From: Monarcha castaneiventris obscurior | Lineage: Eukaryota > Chordata > Aves > Passeriformes > Monarchidae | NCBI GenBank assembly: GCA_026261815.1 | Contig: JAMPIT010000354.1 | Span: 1 to 64,000 of the forward strand | DNA length: 64,000 bases | Direction of reading: 5' to 3' | Part shown: one piece after another, positions 21,426 to 31,520 of the stretch | Layout of the letters: each line of letters begins with the position of its first letter | Position numbering within the stretch: position 1 is the stretch's first letter | Program-made: the position numbers and the translations under genes | The notes under the pieces: model-generated | Told to the model about the DNA's origin: nothing | The model's input: the letters and a program-made list of their open reading frames with translations, nothing else | Database searches by the model: none

Positions 21426-22381
21426 CTTGTCCTGCTCTGCAGGATCCTTTCATGTGCCACAATAAGAAGCTGAAGAACATCCCAGGCAGAACCATGTCAG
21501 TTGGGCCAGAGGTGCTGGGAGGGTCCCATGCAGGCAGAAGATGTTGGCTTGGGGCAGTGAAGTGCAATTGTTTGCAACTGCCTGTGTAAGAAGTGCCCCA
21601 GCTCTGCCCCCTGCAACATGCATCACCACAGTCCCCAAGAGTTCCTCCTGCTTTGGGACCTGTCACTTGCTTCTCTCTCTTCCCTCCCTCTCCGAGGGTC
21701 ACGAGCTGCAGCATCTCCAGGCATCCTGGCTGTGCCAATGTTTCATCTCTCTTCCTCTTTCTGCCCTTTGCTCTGGGGGGGATGTTTGCCAGGCTGTTGG
21801 AATATCCATGGTGGGGTTAGGAAATCCAAAGCCCACTGGAGCCGAATCAGGCAAAGCACGTGGAGGGCAACAAGAAGGTCTTCCAAGAAAAGGGACAATT
21901 GGCCAAAGGCAGCCACAGTACTCAACAGGACAGCTTCCCTGAGGGCAGGGGGCACATGCCTGGCAGAGGTGCTCCAGGGGTTCTTGGAGTTGTTCTTTAC
22001 TGGCAGAAGTTGCTATTTGAGTTTTGAGTTTGCTATTTGAGAATTTGAGTTCCTGATGCTCCTCGGGTTGTTGGGATATGGCAAGAGTTCCCCACAGTTC
22101 AACAGGAAAGTGTGGGAACATTTAAACACTTTGGCCCGACACAAGTGTGTATGTGATTTGATGCTATGCACACAGGAGGGATGGCTGGTGTCAGGTAAAG
22201 GTCACTTTCAACTCCCTTTGAAATCATAGCTGTCACAAAAAGCATGTGAGCACAGGAAACGAGCTGGAGGACTTGGCCCACGCAAGTTTTTCTGCCTTCA
22301 CGAAGGTGCCAAGAAGTAAATCTTGCACTGAAAAAGGAAGAGCTCTTGAATCACCGGGCACAGAACTGCACTGTGATCTTA

Positions 22382-22733
22382 CAGCCTTCAAACTCTGCAG
22401 TGCCACATGCCTGGGGATGCTCAGGGAGGGGATGTGCTCAGAAGCTCCCTGGGTACAAAACCTGCTCTCAGACTACACCAGTGAGGGATGCACTTCCCTG
22501 CCCTCCGGACACAGAGGCAGCTGGGACGCGTCCCGGGAGGGCCAGGGAATGCCTTCGGTAAGCAAATTTCCAAAGGTAGACTCTCCCTGCCTGTGGCAAG
22601 TCACACTCTAATTTTGGATTGGCCAGTTGTCAACCTTTTGGCATCCTGTTGGCCCACGTCCCACACAGAGCTGAATTCCCCCGCAGCCAGGGCAGCTGCA
22701 CCATGTCCCACTAAAACCATCTCTGAGCACTGG
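22382..22733. other. Conserved non-coding block between K5 and K6
   Basis: Near-identical duplicate of the block at 2,440-2,790, differing by isolated bases. The surrounding intergenic region (21,426-23,280) has no gene that I can see. Confidence 0.6.
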
Positions 22734-23280
22734 AGTGCAGCTCCAGGCAGCCCCACGGCCGCTGCCCTCCCCATGACCTGGTTGTCAGCACTCCCTCAGC
22801 CCAGGGGGCTTGCAGGCTGTCACTGTGTTTGCAAAAAGTGCCCAGGGCTTTGACTCTGCTGCTGGCAGTGCCCACAGCTGCTGCTACAGCTTGTGGTGGT
22901 GTCAGGAGAGTAGAGGTCCAAGGTTTATTAAGGAATTGAGTGAATGCAAATGACAACAGCAGTGCAGCCCACCTGTCTATAGAGGCAATGCCCAGTGACT
23001 CCTGGCATGAGCAGGGAGGCAGCAGGGAGGGAGAGGGATGGGGTCCAGAGTCTGGCACAGTGGCCTTTAGCTATTCAAGAGCTGCCTTGGTGGGAAGACA
23101 TGCACATCATCCTGCACGGGGAGCTGAAAACAGACCCATCAGATTTCCCCAGACCTCAGGCTGCACAGACCCTTCCAGTGAGTGGAGCACATCTTCTGCC
23201 TGTACGGATGAGTACCTGAGCAGGAAATCCTCGGGTTCCTCATCCACGTACTTGAAAGGTGCCTCTGTGACCCAGAGGGT

Positions 23281-23439
23281 GAGTCAGAAAAGAGGAAATG
23301 AAATGGCAGTGTTGATGGAAACTAAAACACAACCTGGAGCATTAGGTCAAATATTTTGATTTAGAGATGAGTGTATTGGAAAATTGCTGTCCTCATGCAG
23401 TGACTGTGGGCCTGAGGCAGTGATGGAGCAGTGTAAAAA
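23281..23439 (+). promoter_or_regulatory. K6 promoter module with altered TATA box
   Basis: Carries the same TGTAAAAA (23432-23439) as K2, so the change predates the block duplication and has been kept in both copies. Exon 1 ends at 23497 with CAAG|GTGAGC. Confidence 0.7.
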
Positions 23440-23846
23440 GGGCCCTTCTCACCACTCTCTCATCCACCCCTCTCTTCTCCATCTCACTGGGAACAAGGTG
23501 AGCTTGGAGCCATTTCTTCTCCTCCTTCTCATTCTCCTTGTCCTACTCTTTCCACATTATCCTCTTTCAGGACCTCTTCCCACATTCCCAAGACCGAGTA
23601 CTGGGTCTTGAGGCTGCTTACCATGGGAGAGGGACAATATATCACAGAGAAAGGATGGATATAGAATAAGGTGTCTCCTGAGCTATGGGCTAGGGGGATC
23701 TCCATGGTCTTGATCTTTCTTGGTGGAGCTCACTGGGCTGAGAGAAAGGATCTCCCTCATTTTCGGGTGACAGGTTGCACTTCAAACTCCTCTCATGCCT
23801 TGATTCTCTCTTCCCTCTGTGCCAGGTGCACCTGCAGCCCCAAGAC

Positions 23847-24152
23847 ATGTCCTGCTACACCCCGTGCCGGCCCTGCCAGCCCTGCGGCCCCACCCCGCTG
23901 GCCAACAGCTGCAATGAGCCCTGTGTCCAGCAGTGCCAGAGCTCCACCGTGGCCATCCAGCCCTCCCCAGTCGTGGTGACCCTGCCCGGGCCCATCCTCA
24001 GCTCCTTCCCACAGAACACCGTGGTGGGATCCTCCACCTCGGCTGCTGTTGGCAGCATCCTCAGCTCTCAGGGAGTGCCCATCAACTCCGGGGGCTTTGG
24101 CCTCTCAGGCTTGGGCAGCGGCCTCTGTGGCACGAGGTGCCTCCCCTGCTAA
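23847..24152 (+). CDS. K6, feather-type corneous beta-protein (beta-keratin)
   Basis: Duplicate of K2 with an identical 101-residue protein (Gln28, Ser32). It differs from K2 by a small cluster of silent changes at residues 41-43, where the DNA reads CCAGTCGTG, as in K1, K4 and K8. Exon 2 starts at 23836. In contrast to K2 it keeps an intact ATTAAA (24211-24216). It is convergent with K7 across a spacer filled with old transposon sequence. Confidence 0.95.
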   Translation: MSCYTPCRPCQPCGPTPLANSCNEPCVQQCQSSTVAIQPSPVVVTLPGPILSSFPQNTVVGSSTSAAVGSILSSQGVPINSGGFGLSGLGSGLCGTRCLPC

Positions 24153-24240
24153 AGCTGCTCCCCGCACTGGAGCCTCCAGCTGGATCCCCCTCTTTTCCCT
24201 CTTTTGACTCATTAAATTCTGCTGCATCCCAGCCCATGCC
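24153..24240 (+). other. K6 3' UTR and poly(A) signal
   Basis: ATTAAA at 24211-24216 in the context CTCATTAAATTCTGC; of the same class as K4. Confidence 0.7.
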
Positions 24241-24589
24241 TTTGTGTCATCCTTTGCCCTGCAGACCCTCTCCCAAGCCAGAGAGGCTGCCCAGGGGTGT
24301 TTCTGGGAGGGGGTTGTTGAGGCTGGTTTTGCACTGGTTGCCATTGGGTGTGCTCATTGTGCACCGAGCGACTCTCTGGCGTCTGAGTTTCCCAGAATCC
24401 CCTCCCTTGTGCGGCTGCCCAAGATGGTTTTGATGTACCCCAGGACACAGGTGGCTTTCTGGGCTGCCAGAGCACAGTTCTGGTTTGTGGCAGGCCTTTC
24501 ATCCTACAGGCACCCCCAAGTCCTTCTTGGCAGGGCTGTGTAGAATAGAAAAGAATAACCCTAGAACAGAATAAAACTACCCTACATAG

Positions 24590-27100
24590 TCCAGAGACAG
24601 CCATGCACCTCTTCTCTCTTACATCTTTAAGCTGAACATTTGCCACAAGTACTCAGCAGTGACTGTGTTACTGGCAAGATGAAGGCATCAGCTTCCCATC
24701 AGACTCCAGGAGATCCCATCCTAACCACAGGATTCCCAAAAGGAGGGACACAGTGCAGTGGGCTGCCTTCTCACAGACCCGTGGTACCATGGAATCACAG
24801 AATGGGTTTGATTGTGCTGCCCACAAAAGCAGATTTGTTACCCACTGTGCCATAACTCAATAATCGTACACTAAGAAGAGACACTGATTATTTATTTCAG
24901 ACTTGCACAAGCCTGGGTGCTCAGTGGAATTCCCCAAATCAAGCATACCCACCAGACTCTTCATTCCATTATTCGTACCCAGAAATTCAGAGTTAGAAGC
25001 TTTCCAAGTGCACCCCCTCTGTTGGGGTTGGTTACTGAGTTCCATACAAGTCACACAACCCCAGACCAATTCTAAACATGCTCAGGGGAAGGGTCTTCAC
25101 CTGGGCACAGGGTCTTCTTGACCTGCAGGTGTGATTTTTAGTATTGCAATGAACATAATTCAGCTCTAGGATACATGGACCTTGAATATTTTGCCAGGTT
25201 AGCAATGTATACATAGGCACACATCAACATCTTGATTTACTACATCCTTAAAAATGGTTTTTCCCCAGATTTCTGGGAGGCAGAGATGCTAACTGCAATC
25301 TGCTCCACTGGCACACAACATCTTGATTTATTACTGTTGTGTTTTAGGAATGGTATTCTCCAATTTAGTAGTCCCGCTAAAAAAAAAAAATAAATCCAGG
25401 CCAGCACCCCCTTCCCCTTCCCCTCCAGCTGGAAGCACAAAAGTCAAAGATCACGGGTTGACATAAGAACAATTTACTGGAAACGGCAATGAGATAAAAA
25501 AACAAACAGTAACAGCCACAGTATTAATAACAAAAGGTATAAGACAAAGAAATTATTTACAGGAAAGTTAAACAATTCCAGATGGTTTCATCCCCCAGGC
25601 TTTTTCCCACTAGAAGGAACACCCTTCTTCCTGGAAGCGAGAGTGTCCCTCTCCCTCTTCCCCCTCCACCTTGTCTTGGTACCAACATGGGCTGGTATCA
25701 ATTATCATGCGTCTTGCCCATGCCCCCTCCTGCTTACCTGGGCCAAACCAGGACAGCTACATCTTTAAGGCTTGTTAGCTCCCAGATGTCCTTCACTAGG
25801 GGAGGCAGCTGCTGCCTGTTCCACTGATTAGGTCCCTTTCTTGCTGATTAGGCTGGCAAGCACAGAAAGATCTTTGTCATGGTTTAACAGTGGTATTCTC
25901 CAGTTTAATGCTCCAAATAAAACCGCGTGCTGCTCCATTCCCTTCCCCTCCCTTCCTTCTCCACTGTGGAGGGCTGGAGAGGAGAATTGGAGGCACAAAA
26001 AGCAAAGATCACAGGCTGAGATAGGTACAGTTTACTGGAAGCAGCAATGAGATAAGAAAAAGAACGATAACCACAGCAATATTAATAACAGAAGTGTACA
26101 AAAGAGAGAGTGAATCACATGCCAAAATGTGACCGTGGAGCTCCCAACCCAACTGCAGCCACAACTGCCCTGACTGCAAGAGAGCCCTTCCTTCCTGAAG
26201 AGACTCCCTTCCCCCTCCTGGCCCCGGCAATGACCTGAAGGGGTATAGAAACACCTCCAAGTCCTGGCCATGCCCTCTCCTGGCTGCTGCAAAAATTGAC
26301 CCTGTCCTGGCTGGAACTAGAACTGTCTGACATCGGAGATGATCCTGAATTGAGATAATCTTGACATATTACACATTTTTCAGTAGTTGGAAGAAGCCAG
26401 TAAAGGTCCTGTAGTCCAACCCCTTTCCATGCACAGGGATATCTGTCACTACGTCAGGTTACTCAAAAGCCCTTCTAACCTGACCTTGGACCCTTCCAAG
26501 GATGGGGCTCCACATCATCCCATAAGTAATATTTCCCAGTGCCTCACCACACTCATCATCATAAATTTCTATCTTTTTTGCTTTCTACATTTACCCTATT
26601 TCACATTAAATATCTTGCTCCTTGTCCAATCACTGCAGGCCTTGATAAAATGTCTGTCCCCAACTGCCTTAGATGTCGCCTTTGCTGGGTTTTCTCTTTT
26701 GTCCCTTTCCTTCTTAAATCTAGGTCGACCAAAAAGTCTCTCTCCCTCTCTCTTGCTCTCCCTGACACCGAGGGCTGTCGCTGGCATGCTGGGCTGTGGG
26801 AGGAGGAGTGGAACCAGGAGAAGGGTGGGAGCGACGATGCTGCTCTGCTCAGCACACCCCTGCTGCCATCCCCGTGTTGGGCACAGGCTGTCATGCAAGG
26901 ACCACCTGGACCAAGTGGAGTGAGTTTGGTGTAAGGTGGCCAGGACAGTGAGGAGGATGGAGCACTTGGCTGGAGAGGAGAGGCTGAAGGCCCAGGCCTT
27001 GCTGAGTGTAGGGAAGAGAATGCTTTAGGGGAGACCAAAAATCATCTTTCTCATCGTTATGATCATTGAAGAGCATCCAGCCATGCTCTCCAGCCCTGGG
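24590..27100. other. K6-K7 convergent spacer, transposon-derived in part
   Basis: Duplicate of the K2-K3 spacer: antisense LTR piece (about 24,848-25,003), two LTR-like pieces (about 25,337-25,580 and 25,874-26,142) and a CR1 fragment (about 26,362-26,735). No gene is visible. Confidence 0.7.
26362..26735 (-). mobile_element. CR1 LINE 3'-end fragment (duplicate)
   Basis: Same insertion as that at 6,420-6,790, carried along by the segmental duplication. Confidence 0.75.
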
Positions 27101-27706
27101 TCAGTAGAGAAAATTAAAAAACAGAGTTACCCATTGCATGACTAAGAATATTTCAATTGAGACTTTGTTAACACCCTGTGCAAAATCATCCCTCACAAAG
27201 CCCTCCCACAACCAGCCCTGAGCAACATCTCTCTTTCTGGGCATGTTGGGAGAGGATCTACAGGGGAATAAATGAGAGAAAGACATGGGCTGCTATGCAA
27301 AAGAGCTTTAATGAGTCAAAACAGGAAAATTAGGCCAATCCAAGCTGAGATGCCAATGCAGAGAGCACCAGGGGCAAACAACAGTCTGTTGTTTTCCACG
27401 GTGTGTTTTCCAAGCAGGTGCCCGCACATGGGGTGGAGCCATCAGATCATGCCCAGGCTGGCTGAGTGCGGCTCACAGCCCAGGGGAGCACAAGGGAACA
27501 AGGACACAGCAGGGAAAGCGGAGAGTGGCAGAGGGCACAGGCAGGGATGGGCCGTGCTTCCCGAGAGCCCAGGCTGGCCTCAAGCTTCTGCAAGGGCTGC
27601 TGGGGTGGCTCAGCCCCTCAGGAAGCAACAAGCCCATGCTGCGTCCCCAGGGCAGCTCCATCCTGTGCATCCCTGGGTTCCTTCCCCAGGGCCATTGCCA
27701 GCAGCT

Positions 27707-28012
27707 TTAGCAGGGGAGGCACCTCGTGCCACAGAGGCCGCTGCCCAAGCCTGAGAGGCCAAAGCCCCCGGAGTTGATGGGCACTCCCTGAGAGCTGAGG
27801 ATGCTGCCAACTGCAGCCGAGGTGGAGGATCCCACCACGGTGTTCTGTGGGAAGGAGCTGAGGATGGGCCCGGGCAGGGTCACCACCACGGGGGAGGGTT
27901 CAATGATGACGGTGGAGTCCTGGCACTGCCGGACACAGGGCTCATTGCAGCTGTTGGCCAGCGGGGTGGGGCCGCAGGGCTGGCAGGGCCGGCACGGGGT
28001 GTAGCAGGACAT
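27707..28012 (-). CDS. K7, feather-type corneous beta-protein (beta-keratin)
   Basis: Positional duplicate of K3 with the same protein (Arg28, Ile36, Glu38). Its 5' half is not K3-like: exon 1 (ends 28387), the whole intron and the promoter to about 28,500 match K1 and K5. It shares small variants with K5 against K1 (GGGGCAGCAAAGG, GATCCCGCATGGG). The 3' UTR stays K3-like, with ATTAAA at 27307-27312 (minus strand). The copy-A/copy-B homology ends at exactly this intron. The gene forms a divergent pair with K8. Confidence 0.95.
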   Translation of the reverse strand: MSCYTPCRPCQPCGPTPLANSCNEPCVRQCQDSTVIIEPSPVVVTLPGPILSSFPQNTVVGSSTSAAVGSILSSQGVPINSGGFGLSGLGSGLCGTRCLPC

Positions 28013-28444
28013 GTCTTGGGGCTGCAGGTGCACCTGGCACAGAGGAAAGAGGGAAGTAAATCACAAGGAGTGGGTAAGGATCCAACTCTCACCGCACCAT
28101 GGGGCAGCAAAGGCATGAGCTGGGAATTAGAGTTGGAGGCTGTTTGTGGACGCACATGGGCTCTTCCCCTCACACAAACCCCACCAAGAGCTCAAGCGCA
28201 GGGACATCCCCAACCAGCCCAAAGCTGGGGCAATATTTCTGCTAAGACCCAGCAGTCACACACCTCCCACTCCTTTCCTCCTCTCACAAAAAGCATCTCC
28301 AAGATCCCGCATGGGACAAAGTCACACGTATGTGCTGAGAAATCCCAGAGAAGAAGGAGAAAATGAAGAATGGGCTTCAAACTCACCTTGTTCCAAGGAG
28401 ATGGAGGTGAGTGGAGTGAATGAGAGAGTGGGGAGAAGAGCCTA

Positions 28445-28602
28445 GTTTTATACAGCTCTTGCATTGCCCCAGGCCCACAGTAACTGCACAAGGGCAGTAA
28501 TTTTTCAACAGACTCATCTTCAAAGGAAAATACCCCACACAGTGGTAGCGATTCACCTTTGTTTCCATCTATGCTGCCATTTCATTTCCTCATTTCTGAC
28601 AT
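28445..28602 (-). promoter_or_regulatory. K7 promoter module with TATA box
   Basis: TATAAAAC on the minus strand (28452-28445); the last base differs from the G in K1, K3 and K5. The TATA-proximal part follows K1/K5 to about 28,500; beyond that the sequence diverges. Confidence 0.75.
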
Positions 28603-30205
28603 TCCTGCCCTGCATTGGAGGATCCTTTCATGTTCTGTGATGAGAAGACAAAGGATTTCCCAGGCAGAGTCATGTCAGTGGGGGCACATGACCCAAGTGC
28701 TGGAAGGGTCCCATGAAGGCAGGGGATGTTGCTTTTGGGCAGTGAAAAGCAACTCTTTGCAATACCCCTTGCAGGAAGAAGCCCTGTCTCGATACCCACA
28801 TCAGAGAGAATCCAAATACTGTGCTTTTTATGGACATTTCACTTGCTTCTCTCTTTTCCCTCTCTCTCTGCTCTCTGCGAGGGTCGCAAGCTGCAGTGTC
28901 TCCAGGCAGCCTGGCTGCGCCAGTGTTTCAGCTCTCTTCCTCTTGATGCCCTTTGCTCTGGAGAGGATGTTTGCCAGGCTTTAGGAAAGCCAAAGCCTGC
29001 CTGGAGTTGAATCAGGCAAAGATCATGGAGGGGCAATAAGAAGGTCTTCTCCAGACAGGTCATCAGTAAAGGGAGCCTTGGCCACAGGCAGCTCCAGTAT
29101 TCAACAGGGCAGCTTCCCTGAGGGCACGGGGTACAGGAAAGGTGGAGATCCTTAAAGATTCCAGTCCTTGGTTTTTACCATCAGGAATTGCTGTCAGGAA
29201 TTGAAGCTCCTGATAGTCCTCAGAACATCTAGCAAAAAAAAGACTTACCCAAGCAGAACAGAATCCAATGGGGGAACATTCAAACACACTGATCTGAAAT
29301 CAGTGTCTATGAATTGATGTTATGTGTTCACTGGTGTCAGTACAAAGCCTTTCTCAACACCCTTTGAAAGCCACAGCGACCATGGAATGCACCTGAGAAC
29401 TGGAATAAAGCCAGTGAGTGTCTTGTCTTCAAGAGGGGCATGAAAGAGGAGTCACAGAATAACAGGCCAGTCAGACTGGCATCGATATCTGGAAAGGTGA
29501 TAGAGAAAATCACTACGAAATCCAATGTGCAGTGCTCAGGGAAATGTGCTCAGAAGCACCCTGGATGCAAATCTGGCTTTCAAACTACACCAAGGACTGA
29601 TGCACTTCCCTGCCCTGCAGACATAGAGGGGATGCAAGGATGCATCACAGGAGGGCAAGGGAATGCCTTCAGTAGGCAAATTTCCAAAGGGAGACTCTCC
29701 TGACACATGGCAAGTCACGCTCTAATTTTGGTGTGAGGCCAAGCCAGGAGGGTGTGATGTCTGCAGGCTTTGTCCCAGGCAAGGCTGAATTCCCCTCCAG
29801 CAAGGGCAGCTCCATCCTGCCCCTGGAAAACCATCTTCAAGCACTGGGCTGTGCCCAGACCCACAGCTCCAGGCGGCCCAAAGGCCACTGCCCTCAGCCT
29901 GACCTGCTCGGCAGCACTGCCACAGATCAGAGCGCTCTCAGAATTGACAATGTGTGGCAGGACTTTGTGTGTCCTCCAGCTCACGATGCAAAGAGTGCAG
30001 CCAAAGTGCATCATGGGGTGAAGAGAGGGGGAAGAGAAGGCGCTGTCCCAAGAGCCAACACATCCCTCAGGCAGTGAGGAGGTACAGAACTCCACATGCG
30101 TCAACTTGAGCCTTGATTCCTGCCCATACTGATGTGTTCCTGCACAAGAAATCCTTGGACTTCTCATCCCACTATATGATAGAAGCCTCCATGACTTAGT
30201 GGGAA
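28603..30205. other. K7-K8 divergent intergenic region
   Basis: No gene. It includes a decayed LINE reverse transcriptase fragment at 29,397-29,525 and a diverged copy of the conserved block (29,525-29,850). It is paralogous to, but clearly different from, the K3-K4 region. Confidence 0.55.
29397..29525 (+). pseudogene. Decayed LINE reverse transcriptase fragment
   Basis: One plus-strand frame reads FKRGMKEESQNNRPVRLAS, then ISGKVIEKI. It aligns by eye with the [19 protein letters not shown] and VPGKVMEQF segment of the CR1 reverse transcriptase at 15366-17210. Only about 40 residues remain and no flanking motifs are left. It is in the opposite orientation to the nearby full-length CR1. Confidence 0.65.
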
Positions 30206-30355
30206 TGTTAGAAATGAGGAAATGAAATGGCAACATATCCAAATGACAACCTGTGCCATTGGGTAGAATGTTTTGCTTTGAGGTGAGTCTGTAGGAAAAT
30301 TACCATCCTTGTGCAGTGACTGCGGGCCTGGGGCGGTGCAGGAGCTGTATAAAAA
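30206..30355 (+). promoter_or_regulatory. K8 promoter module with TATA box
   Basis: TATAAAAA at 30348-30355. The module is shorter than in the other genes: the GATGGAAAC element is missing, while the GAGGAAATGAAATGGCA and GACTGCGGGCCTGGGGC blocks are kept. Exon 1 ends at 30414 (CAAG|GTGAGC). Confidence 0.75.
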
Positions 30356-30782
30356 TGGGCCCTTCTCCTCACTCTCTCATCCACTCGTCTCGCCTCCATC
30401 TCCTTGAGAACAAGGTGAGCCTGAAACTTTTTCTCATCCTTCTCCTCCTCCCATGGGATTTCTCAGCCATACATGCTTTTTTGTCCTATATGGATTCTTG
30501 CATTGGGAATGGGAAGGGGGCAGAAAGTGTGACATGAGGAAAGGCTGGGGCTTGTCTGAGGTGTTTCCAGAGCTATGGGCCAGGCAGGGATCTTCCTTGG
30601 TAGCTCTTGGCAGGGCTCTTCTGTGGAAAAGGAGAAGCCTGTGGGTCTCTCTATACAGCCCCCAGGGCTTGTCTCCTGTTCATGCCTTTTGTCCACTGTG
30701 GAGTGACAGGTTGATCCTTATCCACTCCTTGTACTCTGCTTCCCCCTTCCCTGTCTCTCAGGTGCACCTGCAGCCCCAAGAC

Positions 30783-31088
30783 ATGTCCTGCTACACCCCG
30801 TGCCGGCCCTGCCAGCCCTGCGGCCCCACCCCGCTGGCCAACAGCTGCAATGAGCCCTGTGTCCGGCAGTGCCAGGACTCCACCGTGGCCATCCAGCCCT
30901 CCCCAGTCGTGGTGACCCTGCCCGGGCCCATCCTCAACTCCTTCCCACAGAACACCGTGGTGGGATCCTCCACCTCGGCTGCAGTTGGCAGCATCCTCAG
31001 CTCTCAGGGAGTGCCCATCAACTCCGGGGGCTTTGGCCTCTCAGGCTTGGGCAGCGGCCTCTGTGGCACGAGGTGCCTCCCCTGCTAA
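30783..31088 (+). CDS. K8, feather-type corneous beta-protein (beta-keratin)
   Basis: 101-residue beta-keratin, K4-like in its first half (Arg28, Asp32, Ala36, Gln38) with a unique Asn at residue 52. From about residue 67 the DNA follows K5/K7 (GCTGCAGTTGGC), and the 3' UTR is the minus-strand class (K1/K5 long form), unlike the other plus-strand genes. Exon 2 begins at 30762 after CTCTCAG. It is therefore a chimera whose 3' half came from a gene lying in the opposite orientation. It is the last keratin of the array in this window. Confidence 0.95.
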   Translation: MSCYTPCRPCQPCGPTPLANSCNEPCVRQCQDSTVAIQPSPVVVTLPGPILNSFPQNTVVGSSTSAAVGSILSSQGVPINSGGFGLSGLGSGLCGTRCLPC

Positions 31089-31520
31089 AGCTGCTGGCAA
31101 TGGCCCTGGGGAAGGAACCCAGGGATGCACAGGATGGAGCCGCCCTGGGGACGCAGCATGGGCTTGTTGCTTCCTGAGGGGCTGAGCCACCCCAGCAGCC
31201 CTTGCAGAAGCTTGAGGCCAGCCTGGGCTCTCGGGAAGCACGGCCCATCCCTGCCTGTGCCCTCTGCCACTCTCCGCTTTCCCTGCTGTGTCCTTGTTCC
31301 CTTGTGCTCCCCTGGGCTGTGAGCTGCACTCAGCCAGCCTGGGGAGGAGCTGCTGGCCCTGCTCCCTTTCTGGATCAGGCAGATGGACACCTGCTGGGAT
31401 CTCTGCCACAGCCATGGGACACAAACTCTCATCTGCCCCTGGTGCTTCCTGCACTGGATTCCTCTTTTGGATTGACCTGTTTATCTCTTTTGACGCATTA
31501 AAGTTCTTCTGCATCTAAGC
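31089..31520 (+). other. K8 3' UTR and poly(A) signal
   Basis: Inverted match to the K5 3' UTR for about 330 bases, ending near the CCACAGCCATGG text. ATTAAA at 31497-31502 follows in its own context. Confidence 0.7.

Larger units (their letters stand above)
19956..28036. repeat. Segmental duplication, copy B (contains K5, K6, K7)
   Basis: Second copy of the 8.1-kb block, in the same orientation as copy A. K5, K6 and K7 correspond to K1, K2 and K3. The transposon-derived sequences in the K2-K3 spacer (LTR pieces, CR1 fragment) recur at matching positions in the K6-K7 spacer, so the duplication came after those insertions. The left boundary coincides with the first base of the window in copy A, so the true start of homology could lie further left only in copy A's unseen flank. 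Confidence 0.95.

Noticed and set aside
29440..29703. 87-codon plus-strand frame as a possible gene
   Set aside because: Its first half is a LINE reverse transcriptase remnant and its second half is the conserved non-coding block; no start context or splice sites.
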